Source: CBDBKL01 sp965206675 (lineage in GTDB: Bacteria; Bdellovibrionota; Bdellovibrionia; Bdellovibrionales; JAKFYE01). Taken from it: a stretch of DNA of 64,000 nt. The notes below the pieces were generated by a model, which saw only the letters and a program-made list of their open reading frames with translations, ran no database searches and was not told the origin of the DNA. The DNA is taken from positions 152,297-216,296 of the forward strand of contig CBDBKL010000003.1 of NCBI GenBank assembly GCA_965206675.1, in the 5' to 3' direction. The number at the start of each line of letters is the position of its first letter. Within the stretch, counting starts at the first letter, position 1. Positions 18,160 through 25,469 of the stretch are shown here, one piece after another. The position numbers and the translations under genes are program-made.

Positions 18160-18797
18160 AGATTTTTACATATAGAGTCGCGAGAGATTTTGGCTTCGCT
18201 CCAAACCCCTTTAACGGATTTTGTACATTGGCCACCTGTAAGCCAAAGATAAGAAATAGTGCTCAAGTTGGGGATTGGGTTCTAGGGTTAGGGACAAAGT
18301 CTCTGAAATGCAGAGATTTTTTGATCTATGCCATGAGGGTAAATGAAAAAGTGAGTTTTGATGAGTATTGGAACGATGAACGTTTTCAATGTAAAAAATC
18401 ATCGCCAAATGGTAGCTTGAAAACCATGTATGGTGACAACATATATCACCACAATGGAAAAAAATGGATACAGTCAAACTCACATCACAGTCGTAAAAAT
18501 GGGAAAACGCATAGAAAGAATCTAAAAAAAGATACAGCATCTAATCATGTCCTAATCTCAGAGCAATTTTATTATATCGGGGATGCAAGGTTGGTAAAAA
18601 TCTATGAAGTATCAAGGTCGTTTTATAACAAAGTAAAGGGAAGATATGTTAGGCAAAAAAATTTTGAAGATAAAGAAGCCAGTAAAATAATAGGTCAACT
18701 TAAAAATACCCTAGCGAATAAAAATATATCTAAGGGCTTCTGTGGCGACCCTGTAAACTGGACTCAGAATTGTCCTTCAAGGTATATGGGAAAATGA
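18156..18797 (+). CDS. Nucleotide modification associated domain 2 (Nmad2) protein
   Basis: 213 residues, ATG overlapping the TIR stop (ATGA); an ATG at 18150 is also possible. The N-terminus MKIFTYRVARDFGFAPNPF, then CTLATCKPKIRNSAQVGDWVLG, is characteristic of the Nmad2 family. That family was defined computationally in gene neighbourhoods of DNA base modification enzymes and is of unknown biochemistry. The remainder is basic with aromatic residues (YIGDARLVKIYEVSRSFY). Translational coupling to TIR on one side and MazG on the other ties it to this system. Confidence 0.78.
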   Translation: MKIFTYRVARDFGFAPNPFNGFCTLATCKPKIRNSAQVGDWVLGLGTKSLKCRDFLIYAMRVNEKVSFDEYWNDERFQCKKSSPNGSLKTMYGDNIYHHNGKKWIQSNSHHSRKNGKTHRKNLKKDTASNHVLISEQFYYIGDARLVKIYEVSRSFYNKVKGRYVRQKNFEDKEASKIIGQLKNTLANKNISKGFCGDPVNWTQNCPSRYMGK

Positions 18798-19912
18798 TTA
18801 ACATTGAAGAATATCAAAGGCAAAGCAGAGAAACCCTTCTTCCTGACAGCACTGAATCAGACGAAAAAAAAGAAAGAGTTGTCCTTCTTGGAATCGTTGG
18901 TGAAATAGGTTCGCTCGCTGAAGTATATAAGAAGAAGCAAAGAGTTCGCCTAGGGTATTCTTCCTCAGATGATACAAAATATAGGAGAGATGTTCAAGAG
19001 GAGCTGGGCGACCTCCTATACTATACCGTATCTCTTGCCTCACTAAAGGGGATTGACCTAAAAGACAGGGACATCTCTCGTGCTCATCAAGAACGTATTA
19101 ATGATGAGCGTTTGGTTATTACCGAGCTAATAAAACTTTGTTATGAAATCTTAAGTTCTTCAACGGATAATCCTCAAACTGACTACAGTGAACCTATAAA
19201 GAATATTTTGAAAATTATCTTTCAAGACATTGGCAGCAGTAAAGAAGATAAGGATTCTTTTTTACAAAGTAACCTCAAGAAGACAAAACTCCGCTGGGGT
19301 AACCAAAGTGTGAAAGAAATAGGAAATCATAGAGATAGGGAGTTTCCTATCCATCAGCAACTTCCAAGAAAAGCATTAATTGAATTTATAAAGGGGAAAA
19401 ATGGAAAAATTATAATGCGAATGAATGGAATGAACTTGGGCGATCCAATAGACGATAACATAGAGAACAATGATTTTTACCGATTTCATGATGTGTTCCA
19501 TTGGTCTTATGTTACTTTCCTAGGTTGGTCACCTGTGTTAAGAAGCCTTTTAAAATCTAAGAGAAAAGATGATCCTGTTATAGATAGAGACCAGGATGGT
19601 GCTAGGGCTAAAATAGTGGAGGAGTGTATCTCTCTCCAAATCTTCAGCTATGCAAGAGAAAATAATTTTTTAGAAGATGTAACGTATATAGATTACAGTA
19701 TATTAAAATTCATAGAAAATCTAACACAAGACCTAGAGGTCAAGGATATTAATTATAAAATTTGGGAGGACACGATTAAAGAGGGCTATGAAATATTTCG
19801 AGAAATGAAGGCTGCATTTAACAACCTTGATTCTGCAAAAAATGAAAGCCAAAGAATTGGAGTATTACATATGGATGCTGATGAAAGAAAAATATCATTT
19901 GAGGTAGATTAA
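18794..19912 (+). CDS. MazG-like nucleotide pyrophosphohydrolase with MazG_C domain
   Basis: 372 residues, ATG overlapping the Nmad2 stop (ATGA). N-terminal MazG-like all-alpha NTP pyrophosphohydrolase: LLGIVGEIGSLAEVYKKK then RRDVQEELGDLLYYTVSLA, with the metal-binding Glu/Asp pattern EExxE...ExxD-like. A long C-terminal domain contains DFYRFHDVFHWSYVTFLGWSPVLRSLLKSK and IVEECISLQIFSYA, which I associate with MazG_C, also linked to base hypermodification loci. Likely hydrolyses a (modified) nucleoside triphosphate; substrate unknown. Fourteen bases separate it from the membrane protein gene. Confidence 0.8.
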   Translation: MINIEEYQRQSRETLLPDSTESDEKKERVVLLGIVGEIGSLAEVYKKKQRVRLGYSSSDDTKYRRDVQEELGDLLYYTVSLASLKGIDLKDRDISRAHQERINDERLVITELIKLCYEILSSSTDNPQTDYSEPIKNILKIIFQDIGSSKEDKDSFLQSNLKKTKLRWGNQSVKEIGNHRDREFPIHQQLPRKALIEFIKGKNGKIIMRMNGMNLGDPIDDNIENNDFYRFHDVFHWSYVTFLGWSPVLRSLLKSKRKDDPVIDRDQDGARAKIVEECISLQIFSYARENNFLEDVTYIDYSILKFIENLTQDLEVKDINYKIWEDTIKEGYEIFREMKAAFNNLDSAKNESQRIGVLHMDADERKISFEVD

Positions 19913-19926
19913 GGGGGAAAGTAAAG

Positions 19927-20313
19927 ATGGATTCAGAAGAGAAAATTGTTAGACATTTGGAAATGATCCAAGCCGTAATTGACCGTATGGCTAAAAACTC
20001 TTTTTTTATTAAGGGATGGGCTGTCACACTGGCAATGATTGGCAGTCGATTCATTGATAGAGACGATGACTATTTTTTTATCGTATTCTTAGTTTTATTA
20101 TTTTTCTGGGTTTTAGATGCGTACTACTTGAAAGAAGAAAGAGCCTTTCGTAATTTATACGAAAAAATTTGCAATCAAAAAGAAACAAATTTTTCTATGA
20201 AAAGAAGTGAGGATACATGCCATTTGAAAGCATTTATTTGCGCATGTTTTTCTAAAACAATGATCTTTTATATTTTGCCATTAATTTTAATCTTTTATGC
20301 AATGGATATTTAA
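19927..20313 (+). CDS. Small three-helix membrane protein, likely effector partner of TIR
   Basis: 128 residues, ATG preceded by AAGGGGGAAAG. Helical N-terminus (IVRHLEMIQAVIDRMAKNS), hydrophobic segments at about 26-43, 48-67 and 106-127, and the motif FWVLDAYYLKEERAFR between the second segment and a cytosolic loop. I recall this family as small membrane proteins often adjacent to ThsB-like TIR genes. The next gene is exactly such a TIR, 12 bp away. A membrane-disrupting effector is a reasonable inference, not shown. Confidence 0.7.
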   Translation: MDSEEKIVRHLEMIQAVIDRMAKNSFFIKGWAVTLAMIGSRFIDRDDDYFFIVFLVLLFFWVLDAYYLKEERAFRNLYEKICNQKETNFSMKRSEDTCHLKAFICACFSKTMIFYILPLILIFYAMDI

Positions 20314-20325
20314 TGGAGTATTCTA

Positions 20326-20781
20326 ATGACGAGAAGAGTATTTTTTAGCTTTCACTGGGACGATGTTTGGAGAGTTAATCAAGTAAGAAATAGCTGGGTT
20401 GCAGAAGGAAATTATCAGAACGCCGGTTTTATAGATGCCGCAGATATTGAAAAATTTAAAAAAGCCACAGATCGGAAAATCAAAAATTGGATTAACGAAC
20501 AACTAAAAGGGACTTCTGTAACGGTTGTTTTATTAGGTTCTGAAACACTTTCAAGGCCTTTTGTCCTCTACGAGATAGAACGAAGTGCTTTTAAAAACAA
20601 CGCGATTATTTTTGTTGATATTAGCAAGGTTAAAGACCAAAATAGCCAAACAACAGAAAGGTGCCTCATTCCTCAAAAATTTAAATATATTCGACTCTAT
20701 CGTTGGGATATAGATAACGGTCGTGAAAATCTTGGCCAATGGATTGAGATAGCCGCCATGGAGATGTTTAAATTTTATTGA
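20326..20781 (+). CDS. TIR-like protein, ThsB/MTH538 type (second copy)
   Basis: 151 residues. RRVFFSFHWDDVWRVNQVRNSW at the N-terminus is the short TIR-like start of the DUF1863/ThsB family, and SVTVVLLGSETLSRPFVLYEIERSA (residues 64-88) carries the candidate catalytic Glu83. It differs clearly from the first TIR of the operon, so it is not a recent duplicate. Last gene of the cargo; attR lies about 100 bp downstream. Confidence 0.8.
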   Translation: MTRRVFFSFHWDDVWRVNQVRNSWVAEGNYQNAGFIDAADIEKFKKATDRKIKNWINEQLKGTSVTVVLLGSETLSRPFVLYEIERSAFKNNAIIFVDISKVKDQNSQTTERCLIPQKFKYIRLYRWDIDNGRENLGQWIEIAAMEMFKFY

Positions 20782-20884
20782 CAATCTCAGGAAGCTACAG
20801 CATACTGCTTGTGTACAGCTAAAGATTCTCGAATTTTTGATCTGTAGCTAAGCAAAATCAGGTAGATGACTCATCCAAAATTGT

Positions 20885-20895
20885 CTCCACCAAAT
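20885..20895 (+). other. attR core of the integrative element
   Basis: CTCCACCAAAT, identical to the tRNA-Ala 3' end at 6859-6869. AGCTACAG (about 20793) and CTGTAGCT (about 20843) form an inverted pair just inside this end, possibly recombinase arm sites. Confidence 0.75.
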
Positions 20896-20906
20896 TTCGT
20901 TAAAAT

Positions 20907-20948
20907 AAATCTTAAATCTTAAATCTTAAATCTTAAATCTTAAATCTT
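20907..20948 (+). repeat. Heptanucleotide tandem repeat, six AAATCTT units
   Basis: Six exact AAATCTT units directly after attR, in non-coding sequence. Such arrays change length by slippage. Between the array and brnT lies the 15-mer GGTTTGTGATTTCAA (20980-20994) that also follows tRNA-Ala at the left end. Confidence 0.9.
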
Positions 20949-21062
20949 AAAAAAACTTAGCAAGGCTGTAGTTTCACAAGGTTTGTGATTTCAAGCTTTT
21001 ATGTATGTACCGAGAGGGCCAGCCTCTTCGCTCTTTTTAATTTTTAGGAACTTAATAATAGG

Positions 21063-21091
21063 TTGCACACTATTAAGCAATATGGTACAAT
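21063..21091 (+). promoter_or_regulatory. Sigma-70 promoter for brnTA
   Basis: TTGCAC (21063-21068), a 17-bp spacer, then TACAAT (21086-21091): close to the consensus at optimal spacing. Transcription should begin near 21098, just ahead of the toxin-antitoxin pair. Confidence 0.7.
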
Positions 21092-21111
21092 ATTTTGTGG
21101 CATTATTTCAG

Positions 21112-21453
21112 TTGTCAGAGTGGTTAGTCATTTGGCTTTATGAAAGCACTTCGTTTGTATTTGAGTGGGACGAAGGGAATCTTGAGAAGAGTGAAAACAA
21201 ACATGGAGTTAGGGCAGAGGAAGTCGAAGAGGTGTTTAATATTAAATCAATGCTGGCTCTTGGCAAACAGGTCAGACCAAAAATTGCTGAGGAGCGTTTT
21301 GGTATTATTGGTCCTACAAAAGAAGGGAGAATGCTTTGTGTGGTTTTCACAATAAGAAATAATAAGGTAAGGCCAATTAGTACCAGAGTTGCTAATAAAA
21401 AAGAAAGGAGATTGTATGCCAAAAACATATGTAAAATCCCTAAAGGAATATGA
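21112..21453 (+). CDS. brnT: BrnT family type II toxin
   Basis: The BrnT ribonuclease fold is clear: FVFEWDEGNLEKSENKHGV, then EEVFNI, ERFGIIGPTKEGRMLCVVFT and RPISTRVANKKERRLY. BrnT normally starts two to four residues before the FEWD motif, but no in-frame ATG lies there; TTG 21112 is used as a placeholder. An ATG at 21140 in the next frame would give a natural-looking N-terminus if one base were missing nearby, so a small frameshift is possible. It overlaps brnA, as usual for this pair. Confidence 0.8.
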   Translation: MSEWLVIWLYESTSFVFEWDEGNLEKSENKHGVRAEEVEEVFNIKSMLALGKQVRPKIAEERFGIIGPTKEGRMLCVVFTIRNNKVRPISTRVANKKERRLYAKNICKIPKGI

Positions 21454-21667
21454 GGAGACTTTTGAATTTGATGAGTCTGCTTTTCTCAAAGCTATGCAAA
21501 AAGTTGGGAATCGAAAACCTACCAGCATTGCTTTAGAACCAAAAACAATAGCTTCCTTAAAAAGGGTCGCTAATAAAAAGAATGTACCCTATCAAGTGCT
21601 AATGAGGATGATTATTGAAGAAGGTTTGAAAAGAATGGCCAAAAATCGCCATAAAAAAATGGCTTAA
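21416..21667 (+). CDS. brnA: BrnA-type antitoxin
   Basis: 83 residues from the ATG at 21416, preceded by AAAGGAG. C-terminal ribbon-helix-helix-like region (KPTSIALEPKTIASLKRVANK; VPYQVLMRMIIEEGLKRMA) of the CopG/BrnA type, which would bind DNA and neutralise BrnT. It overlaps the toxin frame, giving the BrnT-then-BrnA order typical of the family. Confidence 0.82.
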   Translation: MPKTYVKSLKEYEETFEFDESAFLKAMQKVGNRKPTSIALEPKTIASLKRVANKKNVPYQVLMRMIIEEGLKRMAKNRHKKMA

Positions 21668-21711
21668 AGTAATCGCTCGTCATTTCATGTTTAGGGCAGA
21701 GACATAGCGAA

Positions 21712-22650
21712 TCATTGGGAAACACAATGAGTTCTTGTGTGGGGGATTTTAAATAAATGATCAGAGGTTGGAATCTTTTTTGTAAAATCTCTTAACTGAG
21801 GGATTTTCTTTCTTAACTGTAAGGGATACTTTTTAAAAATATTGACAACATTACTAGTGACAGAGCAAGGAACATCTTTTCTTGTTACTAATAATGCTTT
21901 TATAGAAACTGTTTTGAAGTTGCGTTCCTTAATATTAAAATAATCTTTAGTGGAAAATTTTTTAAAAAAGTAATAAGGATATAATTCTTTAATTTTCTCA
22001 TGCTCCTTCCTTTTAATGGAAAGAAAATGAAACACTCTGTTGCTAACATTTGTTTTTATAAAAACATTGTTAGGGTGACCAATAGTTCTAATAATAGCGT
22101 CCAGTTTATGATTCATCATCATCTCAATAGCGTCATCTAAATCTTTTTCCAATACTTGGACTTGACTCCTCCATTCTTTTCCCAAAAAAGTTTTAAGGAT
22201 TTCGCTTGCATTTTGATAAGATCCCGATGTTTTTGTTCCTATAACAATAGTTTTACCTTTGATATCCTTAATCTTCCTAATCCGTGAAGTCGGAGAAATC
22301 AGAATGGAGACCGCCTCATCATATAAAACCTGAACTAATCTTAATTTATCTGTAAGAGTTTTATCTTTTTTAAACTTTCTTGAAATCATATCAGATTGCA
22401 TAATTGCAAAATCAACCTTTCCGCTTGTAAGAAGCTGAAAGTTTTCCTGTGCACCCCCTGTCGGCTTTACAACTAATTGATAATTTTTTGATTTTGATAA
22501 TTGTGCAATAGCTCCTGCTAAAGGAAAGTAAATCCCATTGACTTCCCCGGATGCAATAATATAGTTTTTTGCATATAAAGAGGGAGCTATTAGCAATAAA
22601 ATATAAATGGTAACCAAAAATAAAATATTACTTCTTATTTTTATTTTCAT
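21712..22650 (-). CDS. TAXI family TRAP-type solute-binding protein
   Basis: 312 residues from the ATG at 22650, preceded by AGAGGA; the longer frame would run deep into the SulP gene. Signal peptide MKIKIRSNILFLVTIYILLLIAPSLYA, then the TAXI signature IIASGEVNGIYFPLAGAIAQL and KPTGGAQENFQLLTSGKVDFAIMQSD. Family proteins bind dicarboxylates or amino acids in the periplasm and normally serve a TRAP membrane component, which is absent here. The gene overlaps the SulP transporter gene by 23 bp, suggesting a functional pairing. Confidence 0.88.
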   Translation of the reverse strand: MKIKIRSNILFLVTIYILLLIAPSLYAKNYIIASGEVNGIYFPLAGAIAQLSKSKNYQLVVKPTGGAQENFQLLTSGKVDFAIMQSDMISRKFKKDKTLTDKLRLVQVLYDEAVSILISPTSRIRKIKDIKGKTIVIGTKTSGSYQNASEILKTFLGKEWRSQVQVLEKDLDDAIEMMMNHKLDAIIRTIGHPNNVFIKTNVSNRVFHFLSIKRKEHEKIKELYPYYFFKKFSTKDYFNIKERNFKTVSIKALLVTRKDVPCSVTSNVVNIFKKYPLQLRKKIPQLRDFTKKIPTSDHLFKIPHTRTHCVSQ

Positions 22651-24307
22651 CTGATTTTCCTCTGATATACTCAATGGATATTCCCTTTTTTCTATTTTCT
22701 TTATCAACGACCATTTCTTTTTTCCTCTTAAGAACAAATTTATATTTTTCATCAATAAATATTTCACTCGGTAGTGTATCATAAATAAGTGCGAGATGGT
22801 TCCAGTCAACAGTCATTTTCTGTTGCCTGTTGAGAGATTTCTCCCAATCGATTAAGCAGTATAGACAGCTATGATCAATATAAAAAAGATTATTAATATC
22901 AATGAAGATATTTTTTTCTTGTGCAGCTTCTTTCAAATAGTGAGATAACAGTGGAAGGCGTAGGAAGGTGGCTGCTCCACTCATAGTAATTGTCATCTTT
23001 TGATCTTTGTCTTTTAAGTTATCAATTTGGAAGCTCATGCAAAATTTCCAAATGATCTTGATAAGAGGGGCAATAAGGCTAGCGAGAAAACCAAAGATGA
23101 AGCCTAGAGAAACCATAGATATGAATGTAAAGGCCCAAATGAAAATCTCACTTTTTCCATATCTAGCTATATTTTTTACTTCTGGTATATTTAAAATGGT
23201 AAACCCATAGTATAAAAATATCGAATAAATGATTGGGTTGGGAATAAACTGTAAGATATTTGGAAAAAAGATCACAATAGAACTCATCCATATACCAACC
23301 AGAAAGACCGCCATCTTGCTTTTCATGCCAGAGCCAATCGTAACATTAGGTCCAGCTACACAGGGAGCAACTGGAAGGGCTCGAAACAAAGCCAGTACAA
23401 TATTGGTAAGTCCAATGGTTTTAAATTCATGGCTTAAATCGATACTAGAACTTTTCATGACATTGACATAAGATGTAGTATTAAAAATATAAACCAGAAC
23501 AAACATAGAAGTCAGTGCTGCTATAGCAACAAGAATTGGAGCCACTGACAGTTTAGTGTAGTCGATATTACCGAATACAAGAATATTGTTACCTAAATAT
23601 TCTAATAAGCCTCCATTGTTATTAAAAATTTGAGAGGATATTTCTCCATATTGATTGAGGAAGTTAACGGGGAGAGATAGAAAGTGAGCAATGAATCCTC
23701 CAACAACAATAACAATGAGTTCGGCGGGGAAGAATTTACCAATAGGTATTTTTTTAAATGTGATCAGGGTTAATAAACCAACGACTGTCATAGTAAAGGA
23801 AGCAAAATATTTAGATTGTGTTAAAAGGCTGGGAAGTTCACTTATCATACTAAAGATAGTGCTTATATTCGCAAGCGTATTACCTTTTGAGGGGATATCA
23901 AAAATAGCCAGCACTTCAGAGATGATGATGTTAAATCCGATGGCAGATAAAAAACCTATGGCAATGGAGGGGGAGAGTATTTTAAACCACTCAATTTTTT
24001 TGTAGTAACCTATAAGAAATTGCAAAATCGAAGCGGCAAGAAAGATGGCCCCGTAGATGACCACACCAAATTGCTCCAACATATCATAACACAGTGTAGA
24101 AAAAGCAATTGCTGGTCCGACTGATAGGTAGGGGCATTTGGAATAAATGCAAGTAATGAACATTGCTATTATAGAGCTGACTAGACCAAATATTGGGGAA
24201 AATCCGGATATAAGTGCTATGCCGATTACACTGGGAATAATGACTGCGCTTTGAATAAGCGATGAGCGAAAATCATTTAGAAAATCAATAGGTTTATAAT
24301 TCTTCAT
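22628..24307 (-). CDS. SulP family anion transporter with STAS domain
   Basis: 559 residues. N-terminal multi-pass SulP domain (AVIIPSVIGIALISGFSPIFGL; CPYLSVGPAIAFSTL; PVAPCVAGPNVTIGSGMKSK) and a C-terminal STAS domain (MTITMSGAATFLRLPLLSHYL; NIFIDINNLFYIDHSCLYCLIDW). Family substrates include sulfate, bicarbonate and dicarboxylates. First gene of a two-gene operon with the TAXI binding protein. The STAS domain may tune transport; its exact substrate cannot be read from sequence. Confidence 0.92.
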   Translation of the reverse strand: MKNYKPIDFLNDFRSSLIQSAVIIPSVIGIALISGFSPIFGLVSSIIAMFITCIYSKCPYLSVGPAIAFSTLCYDMLEQFGVVIYGAIFLAASILQFLIGYYKKIEWFKILSPSIAIGFLSAIGFNIIISEVLAIFDIPSKGNTLANISTIFSMISELPSLLTQSKYFASFTMTVVGLLTLITFKKIPIGKFFPAELIVIVVGGFIAHFLSLPVNFLNQYGEISSQIFNNNGGLLEYLGNNILVFGNIDYTKLSVAPILVAIAALTSMFVLVYIFNTTSYVNVMKSSSIDLSHEFKTIGLTNIVLALFRALPVAPCVAGPNVTIGSGMKSKMAVFLVGIWMSSIVIFFPNILQFIPNPIIYSIFLYYGFTILNIPEVKNIARYGKSEIFIWAFTFISMVSLGFIFGFLASLIAPLIKIIWKFCMSFQIDNLKDKDQKMTITMSGAATFLRLPLLSHYLKEAAQEKNIFIDINNLFYIDHSCLYCLIDWEKSLNRQQKMTVDWNHLALIYDTLPSEIFIDEKYKFVLKRKKEMVVDKENRKKGISIEYIRGKSDENKNKK

Positions 24308-24415
24308 TGTTATGAAAGTCCATAATGTCTAAGAAACTTATTATATGCATGTATTTAGAAAAAAGATAACAATAACTATTGGAATCACCGTAGGTAAAGT
24401 GAAATAGTGACAACA

Positions 24416-24649
24416 TTAATTTGAAACAAAAACCATAGCGTCATTCATGAGATCACCTGTGATTAAGATCTTTCCATTAGAATGAACAGCTTGTACACGA
24501 GGTCCCTTATTCTCATAGGAAACAGCGACAATACTTTTTGATTTGGTTACCTTATAGGTTGCTCCAGCTATCACATCAGATTTTTGATTTGTACAGGCAC
24601 CGACCAAAAGTATAAGGATGATTGAAAAATAGGTTTTCAATAGTAACAT
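24416..24649 (-). CDS. Small lipoprotein
   Basis: 77 residues with lipoprotein signal and lipobox LVGAC near residue 19 (ILILLVGACTNQ). The mature part is only about 58 residues, with no recognised family. Stands alone between the SulP gene and an AT-rich spacer. Confidence 0.7.
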   Translation of the reverse strand: MLLLKTYFSIILILLVGACTNQKSDVIAGATYKVTKSKSIVAVSYENKGPRVQAVHSNGKILITGDLMNDAMVFVSN

Positions 24650-24796
24650 AAAAGTAGGGTATCATTAAAATAGCGAATATTGTCAATTCAATCGGCTTAC
24701 TTAAAAGCACTTAGTTTCTAACGTTTAAGTGTTTTCGACTTTAGTCTTAATAAGTGTATTTGTTTTGATTCTAATGAGTTAGAACGAATTTCAATT

Positions 24797-24813
24797 GTTC
24801 GGAAATTCCGAAC
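24797..24813. promoter_or_regulatory. 17-bp palindrome GTTCGGAAATTCCGAAC
   Basis: Perfect 8-bp arms around a central A, in the spacer upstream of the gene at 24939. Related GTCCGGA-type palindromes lie at 36301-36326 and 50600-50614, so this may be one operator family. Confidence 0.45.
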
Positions 24814-24938
24814 AGTTCAAGAAGAGGATAAAACACCAACGTTTCATACAAATCAGAAAGAAAATACTTGTCAAAGCTATTTCTACTTGTTTTCGTGGTG
24901 GCTGGGGTAAGTAAACTAGAGATTCTAAAGGAAATGGA

Positions 24939-25407
24939 ATGGGTAAGAAAAGCGCATTTTTAACTTTCTACTTTTTGATCATGTTGAACGTTATTTGGGT
25001 GCTCGGTGATGAGTCGCCATGATCGTAAACCGGCAGGTGCTGAAATTATGGGAGCAACCGGAGTCATTGATCTTCCACAACAGACTTCTTACGCAGATAA
25101 AAGGGGTTTTGCTGATTTCGATGGAGACGGAGTTATTGATATGGTTGAGTTGGGAGGTTTTGTTAGTAGTTTTAACAAGGGGAATATTTTTTGGGGAACA
25201 CGTGATGTGAATAACTCTGTCAACTTTGGCTTTGAAGAAGAACCTTTATTATTTACCGCCCCCTTTAAGTACAGGAAAATTCGCTCTACCGAGCCTAAAT
25301 TGGACACCGGAGATATCAATGGAGATGGTTGCGCTGACTTTATCCACGCCGGAACTGAGGGCAAGAAAAGGATTATGACCTATGTTCTTAGTGCCTTGTG
25401 TGATTGA
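24939..25407 (+). pseudogene. FG-GAP/VCBS repeat protein, probably frameshifted after signal peptide
   Basis: ATG 24939 opens a signal-peptide-like frame (MGKKSAFLTFYFLIMLNVIW) that stops at TGA 25020-25022. The adjoining frame from GTG 25006 continues for 133 residues with FG-GAP calcium-binding loops (FADFDGDGVIDMVEL; DTGDINGDGCADFIHAG). The signal peptide and repeats being in different frames suggests a one-base frameshift. Alternatively the GTG frame is a separate cytosolic remnant. The repeats resemble integrin-like beta-propeller blades, of which only about two remain. Confidence 0.55.
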
Positions 25408-25469
25408 TTTTAGAATTTATCTGTATGGAAAAGTTAAATCCATTAAAAATCAACATATCATGAACCAAT

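Larger units (their letters stand above)
6859..20895 (+). mobile_element. tRNA-Ala-inserted integrative element with defence cargo (about 14 kb)
   Basis: Bounded by an 11-bp direct repeat (CTCCACCAAAT) made from the tRNA-Ala 3' end. It contains a tyrosine recombinase, an excisionase-like protein, a replication-relaxation protein and a double-XRE regulator, then a type III restriction-modification pair and a TIR/nucleotide-modification operon. All main genes are on the plus strand. No conjugation genes are visible, so it is probably mobilisable or phage-satellite-like rather than self-transmissible. None of the MITE-like repeats found in the flanking chromosome occur inside it. Confidence 0.85.

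Noticed and set aside
20907..20948. Possible CRISPR array
   Set aside because: Seven-base units without spacers; simple tandem repeat.
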